Shown: positions 59,401 to 64,000 of the stretch, piece after piece
How the letters are laid out: every line of letters starts with the position of its first letter
Position numbering within the stretch: position 1 is the stretch's first letter
Assembly: GCF_000208745.1 (NCBI RefSeq)
Contig: NC_030854.1
Coordinates: forward strand, 14,071,323-14,135,322
Source: Theobroma cacao
Taxonomy: Eukaryota; Streptophyta; Magnoliopsida; Malvales; Malvaceae
Direction: 5' to 3'
Length of the DNA stretch: 64,000 nt
Notes under the pieces: model-generated
Databases searched by the model: none
Told to the model about the DNA's origin: nothing
What the model saw: only the letters and a program-made list of their open reading frames with translations
Program-made: the position numbers and the translations under genes

Positions 59401-62337
59401 TGAAAGAAATGGGCTGATTTTTATGCCTTTTTTATAAAGAAACAATAAAATAATAAAAGCATGACACATGGCATTTCCTTATTGGTTCAAATTTTAAATA
59501 TTTGACTTTTAATTCTTTAATTCTCCACAGCACATTTCTCATGTTTATCCATTTCCATGATGAATAAAATCCCTTGGTCTTGATAAGTGTCGAGGGTGAA
59601 AATTTACCGATTTGCCCCTAAGGTGGCAAAATTACGATTTTGCCCCTATACTCCAAATTATACCAGAATTAAAAATTTTCACTTCTAAACCTCAAATCAT
59701 ACTCCAACAAGTTAAATGAGGCCAAAAAAATCTTTTCTAAAATTCCTATTTTATCCCCAGGTGGCAAATGACCATTTTGCCCCTAGATAGTGAAAATTTC
59801 GGTTTGACTCCAAATTGATCCTCGAACTCCGAATTACCATTTTGAGTCATCCCTAAACTGTGAAACTCTTAATTTCACCTTAAAATCCCTATTTTAATTA
59901 GTTCGAGGTATAAATCGACTTACTTGTACTTCTAAGCACAATACCGACTTTTAAATATTCTTTCAGGATTGTTTAAATATACAATCACTTTATCAGTCTC
60001 ATGTGTAACATGGTAGATAATTTAGGGCTGGGTTTGACAGATTATAAAATCCTAGTGAGTAAACAGACATCATTCAAAATATCTAAAGTAGAGTAAAAGG
60101 AGACGATTAAAATGTTCCATCTAAATATGTATTTCATAACATAAACATTCATTTCATTTAAATAGTCAACATGGCTTATGAGTATCTTAAAAGCTTGGAT
60201 CTTGCCAAAATCATTCTCGGGAATATCTTGATTGAGGCATTTAACCGAGTCCGCCAAGGGTGTTAAAAATTTATATATGCATAAATCATGTTTTTATTTT
60301 GAAAATACAGTCATTCCTTAGCGTTAACGGAGTTCATCATCACGAGGTGGTTCGGCATGACATGAACTCTAATCATACCTCAAGAGATACCCACGTGCCT
60401 CTTCGATCGAGGTACATATATAATCGAATTTCGTGCCCCTTAAAAAGGCTGATCCACAGAACCTGCCCACTACAGCAAGCTAAACCCACCATACAATAAA
60501 ATTTTGACAACATGACATGACTACTATTGTACTACCCAGCTTGTAAATGTAAAACAGAACAATTCATACAATTCACAAATCACAATTCCAGCCAGTCATG
60601 CCAACACATTATCATAAGCCATCAATTAGAATCATAAATTACAACACATCAAGTGGTTTTCAGTTACTCTGTTTTCAAATCCATCATTCAATTTTAAGTC
60701 AATTTATAAAATCTTTTCATTTAAACACATATTGTTTATAAAACCTAAAAATTAACCATTTAAACTCAATTTCCACAAATTTCACAAAATTGAATAAAAA
60801 AACCACTTTAGATAATTAAAATGATGATAAGGTTACTCACTATTTCGGGAGTCGAATTTCTAAAGTACTCTTACTACCGATCCTCGGGTACAATTTCTTT
60901 ACCCTTAGTAGAGGATTCACCACCTATACATCATACATGACACGAATTTCAATAATTTTTGTCAATTTATCATAAACTATTTCAGGCTCTATAAATCTAT
61001 ATGAATGCACGAAATGTGATGCAAAATGTCCGAATAGCCGTTTAAATACGGTATTCGACCTAATTCACACTATTCTCGGTGTAATGAGCTAAAACCTCCA
61101 ATTTAACTCCAAGTCGATTTCTTTCACTTTCTACACTCCAATTATACTTAAAATACCTCAGTGACTGTGAATATGATTCAATTTATTAGTCTGAACCATA
61201 AATCGCACATGTCTATACATTAGGTAAAAATTTAGATTTTCATGCCAAAATTTCCCATTAAATTTCTAGCCTCACCAATCATTAAATACCACCAAAATAT
61301 CATGAAATATCATCAATTTCAGCCTCAATATCCTCCCTAGAAAATTTGGCCTCTTGTGGGTTTGTGAAGAACAAAGTGATTCCTTGCTAGATTTTCATAC
61401 TTTCCATTACCAAACAACCAAAAACACTTAATTAGCTTGAAATCTAGCAAAATCAATGCTCAAAACCTGTCCTCTCAAATTCAGCTAGCATGGGTTCATC
61501 ATGAAAACTTGAGTTCTAAGCATGGAAAATGAAAAAGAAAGCATGGGTAGTGTAAATGACAAGATAAAATCATAAAATTTTACCTTTATTAGCTTAATCC
61601 CTTGAAATCCCACACTTTTTCTTCAATTTTTTCACCTAGGGTTTGTGTTCTTTCTTTTCTTTCTTTGTTCTTCCTTTGGTTCTTGTTTTGGCTGGCCATA
61701 TGAATGAGAAATAGGCTGATTTTATGTTAATTTAAAGCTAAATAATAAATGGATATAAACTTGACACTTATCACCATTCCATTGGTCCATGTGTTGTACT
61801 TACCCATTAAGTAATCTCTCTCCACCACTTAAATTTCCTCAATTATCCATGATAATATTTGGTTAAATCCATGTGCTGGACAAGTGTTAGGTGGTGTAAT
61901 ATTACAATTTTGCCCCTAGGGTGGCAAAATGACTATTTTACCCCTACGCTCGGAAAAATGTCGGAATTAAAATTTTTCACTTCTTAAACTCAAATTATGT
62001 TCTAAATAGTCAATCTTAGTCAAAAATTTCATCTAACTCTCACATCTTAACCTCGGATGGCGAAATGACCATTTTACCCCCGAATCATGAAATTTCCAAT
62101 TTGACTCCATATTGGTCTTCGAACTCCGAATCACCATTTTAAGTTATTCTAGGAATTTAAAATTCTCAATTTCATCTTAAGATCTATATTTAGACTAGTT
62201 CGAGGCTCAATTCAACTTAATAGTACCATTTGGTACAATATCAACTTTTGATGATTTTTCGGGACTTTCCAAGTATGCAAGCATATTGTCAATCACATGA
62301 AGGACATGGCAAGTACTTTATAAGGTCGGGCTTGACA
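56448..62337 (-). repeat. 3' LTR of a second Tekay element, split by a nested solo LTR
   Basis: LTR pieces 56448-57092 and 60040-62337, together about 2.94 kb, from TGTCATGAC to CTTGACA on the plus strand. The break falls within the GGTGGTGAGATTATAAAATC stretch that is intact in other copies. AAACCCTA on the minus strand at 61637-61644. Followed on the right by the element's PPT, which proves it is the 3' LTR. Confidence 0.9.
57093..60039 (-). repeat. Solo LTR, Tekay family, nested in the preceding LTR
   Basis: 2947 bp from TGTCACGACC to TTTGACA. Flanking 5-mers GATTC (57088-57092) and GATTA (60040-60044) match at 4 of 5; intact family members read GATTA at this site, so the left copy has mutated. 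AAACCCTA on the minus strand at 59341-59348 and a donor-like AAAG|GTAAAA near 59285. Confidence 0.92.
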
Positions 62338-62351
62338 ACACTACCCCCCTT
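62338..62351 (-). other. Polypurine tract of the second Tekay element
   Basis: In minus sense AAGGGGGGTAGTGT next to the LTR start, the same as in the full-length element apart from the last base. Confidence 0.85.
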
Positions 62352-62372
62352 AAAATAAAATTTTGACCTCAA

Positions 62373-63622
62373 AATTTCACTTATCGGATTCTAAGAAAAT
62401 ATGTGGATATTGGTTCCTCATTTGGTGTTCGACTTCCCACGTCATCTCCTCCATTCAAGCAATCTTCCAGAACACTTTCACCATTGGAATGCTCTTGTTA
62501 TTTAACACTCAATCCTTTCGATCTAGAATACGTACAGGCTGCACTTCGAACTTTAAATCTTCATGCAACTCAATCGGTGGTGTCTCTGAAATGTGGAAGG
62601 GATCGGGAACATACTTTTTCTGCATCAAGAAGTGGAAAACATTGTGAATCTGATCTAACTTCAAGGGTAATTCAAGTCTGTAAGCCACTGGCGCAATCCT
62701 TTCAATGATACGAAAGGGTCCAATGTATCTCGGATTGAGCTTTCCCTACTTCGCGAATCGAATCACACTTTTCATTATCCAATAAATACCACAAATTATC
62801 ACAATAGTGTAATCAAATAAGATTTAATATTTGGAATTTTCAAATTATTACCTTTCCAAGGAGAAACCTTAAGAAAAACTTTATCGTCCACTTCAAACTC
62901 CAAATCTTTCCTTCGTTTATCAAAATAACTCTTCTGCCTATCTTGAGCTGTCTTTAATTGCTCTCGGATAATCTTAATCTTGTCATTTGTCATATCAATC
63001 AATTCCACACTAACCAATTTCCTCTCACCTATTTCATCCTAACAGAGCAGAGTTCGGCACTTCTTTCCATGCAGAGCCTCGATAGTGCCATCCCAATACT
63101 AGACTGAAAATTGTTATTATACGCGAACTCCACAAATGACAAGCGTCTGTCCCAACTCCCAATAAAATTAATGACACAAGCCCGTAACATATCCTCTAAG
63201 GTCTGAATAGTCCTTTCAGATTGACCATCTGTCTGTGGGTGAAAGGCAGTGCTAAATCTCAAATTAGTTCTGAGAGCTTCTTGAAATTTTGGCCAAAATC
63301 GAGAAGTAAACCAAGGGTCTCGATCTGACACTATAGAAACTGGAACTTTGTGTAATCTCACAATCTCATCTATATAAAGCTTAGCAAGCTTCTCAATAGA
63401 ATACGTGCTATGGATAGCCAAGAAATGAGCAGACTTAGTCAATCTATCCACAATCACCTAAATAGCATCATTCCCACTCTGTGTCTGCGGTAAACCCAAT
63501 ACAAAGTCCATAGTCACGTGTTCCCACTTCCATTCCGGAATCGGTAAAGGCTGAAGAGTAGTTGATGGTTTTTTATGCTCTGCCTTGATCTGTTGGCATG
63601 TGAGACATTTCGCTACAAACTC
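62373..63622 (-). pseudogene. Integrase and chromodomain part of a second Tekay pol
   Basis: Homologous to 48186-49440. It retains the zinc-site Cys pair (CLTCQQ), [10 protein letters not shown] with the first catalytic Asp, the SDRD Asp, the Glu after TDGQS, and [11 protein letters not shown]. Broken by stops and shifts: TAG near 63459, a shift near 63090 (an A/SRLCMER readout), and changes in the last exon. The 83-nt intron-like segment is present at 62769-62851 with donor GT intact, but the final AG is AA. Truncated at 63623 by another element, so RT and gag are outside or lost. Confidence 0.88.
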
Positions 63623-64000
63623 TGAAATACCCCATAATTTGATATGGTGATAAATAAAATTGATCGAATGCATATTGAGGTCAATTAAAATGTTTAGAAG
63701 TGATAAAAGATGAAAGGAGTAGTTTAGGATAAAATGTTTCGCAAGTGAGAAAATAATAATAAAATAATAATAATTTTATCAGAGGAAAATTTGTGAGATA
63801 AAAGGCGATTAGGAAGTCAAGTGAGGCATAATAAGGTATTTTGGGTACCAAGGAGACAAGATAAAATTTTTAGAATAAAATAATATTTTATTAATAAAAT
63901 ATTATTAAAATATTAATATTTAGCCGGATGTCGAAGTCAATCAAGAAGAAAGATCATATGGTTGATCCAAGTGGGGGAGAAGATGACAAGCTCGACTCTA
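63623..64000 (+). mobile_element. Start of an unidentified element inserted in pol
   Basis: The pol match stops abruptly at CAAACTC|TGAAATACCCC. A TG start in the middle of a coding region suggests the terminus of another LTR whose rest lies beyond the window. The AT-rich sequence contains an inverted-repeat-like AATAATATTTTATTAATAAAATATTATT region near 63879-63906. The family was not recognised. If correct, the duplication on the far side should read AACTC. Confidence 0.5.

Noticed and set aside
7862..60257. Similar 71-codon ORFs at 7862-8077 (+) and 60042-60257 (-), suggesting a conserved small protein.
   Set aside because: Both are the same segment of the Tekay-family LTR; similarity follows from the repeat. 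Other copies are broken at the same place.

Overview
This is non-genic, AT-rich nuclear DNA of a flowering plant, most likely a dicot; the sequence does not fix the species. I found no host gene, tRNA, rRNA or CRISPR array. Almost every base can be assigned to LTR retrotransposons stacked inside one another, and most long reading frames belong to those elements. One assembly gap of N lies at 38309-38667.

Layout. (1) 1-12731: remains of a Ty3/gypsy Tekay/Del-type element on the minus strand. It holds an LTR cut by the window edge, a gag fragment, a primer-binding site and a 5' LTR into which two further solo LTRs of the same family have inserted (5781-8725 and 8761-11754). (2) 12732-20147: an unclassified LTR-like block, the end of an Athila-type integrase (14345-14751), an Athila-like LTR with part of its internal region including a broken envelope-position ORF (15117-18910), and the tail of another Athila-like element. 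(3) 20148-23135: a Tekay-family solo LTR with a perfect 5-bp target duplication. (4) 23227-41570: one decayed Copia element of Sirevirus type with 5-bp target duplications, containing gag-pol and an extra envelope-position ORF. Its 3' part is interrupted by two oppositely oriented solo LTRs of a second LTR family (31689-34287 and 34333-37058), and its 3' LTR by a Tekay-family solo LTR (37703-40648). (5) 41571-45190: two Athila-like 3' ends facing each other. (6) 45191-56186: a nearly complete 11.0-kb Tekay element on the minus strand with 2.95-kb LTRs, TSD GCTAA, PBS, PPT, gag, protease, RT, RNase H, integrase and chromodomain. (7) 56448-63622: the 3' part of a second Tekay element, its LTR split by another solo LTR (57093-60039) and its pol cut at 63623 by the start of an unidentified element.

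The most interesting signals concern RNA processing in the Tekay family. An 83-nt GT-AG intron-like segment interrupts the integrase C-terminus, and removing it restores the conserved frame; it sits at the same place and has the same length in both pol copies. Separately, a splice-donor motif conserved in the LTR leader pairs with an acceptor-like motif just before the gag start. This predicts a roughly 2.4-kb leader intron that contains the primer-binding site, and so two RNA classes: a spliced message and an unspliced genome. Other points of interest are a virtually identical 1.4-kb core inside otherwise diverged LTRs of the full element, a hairpin that received two solo LTRs, and minisatellites that differ in copy number between sister LTRs.
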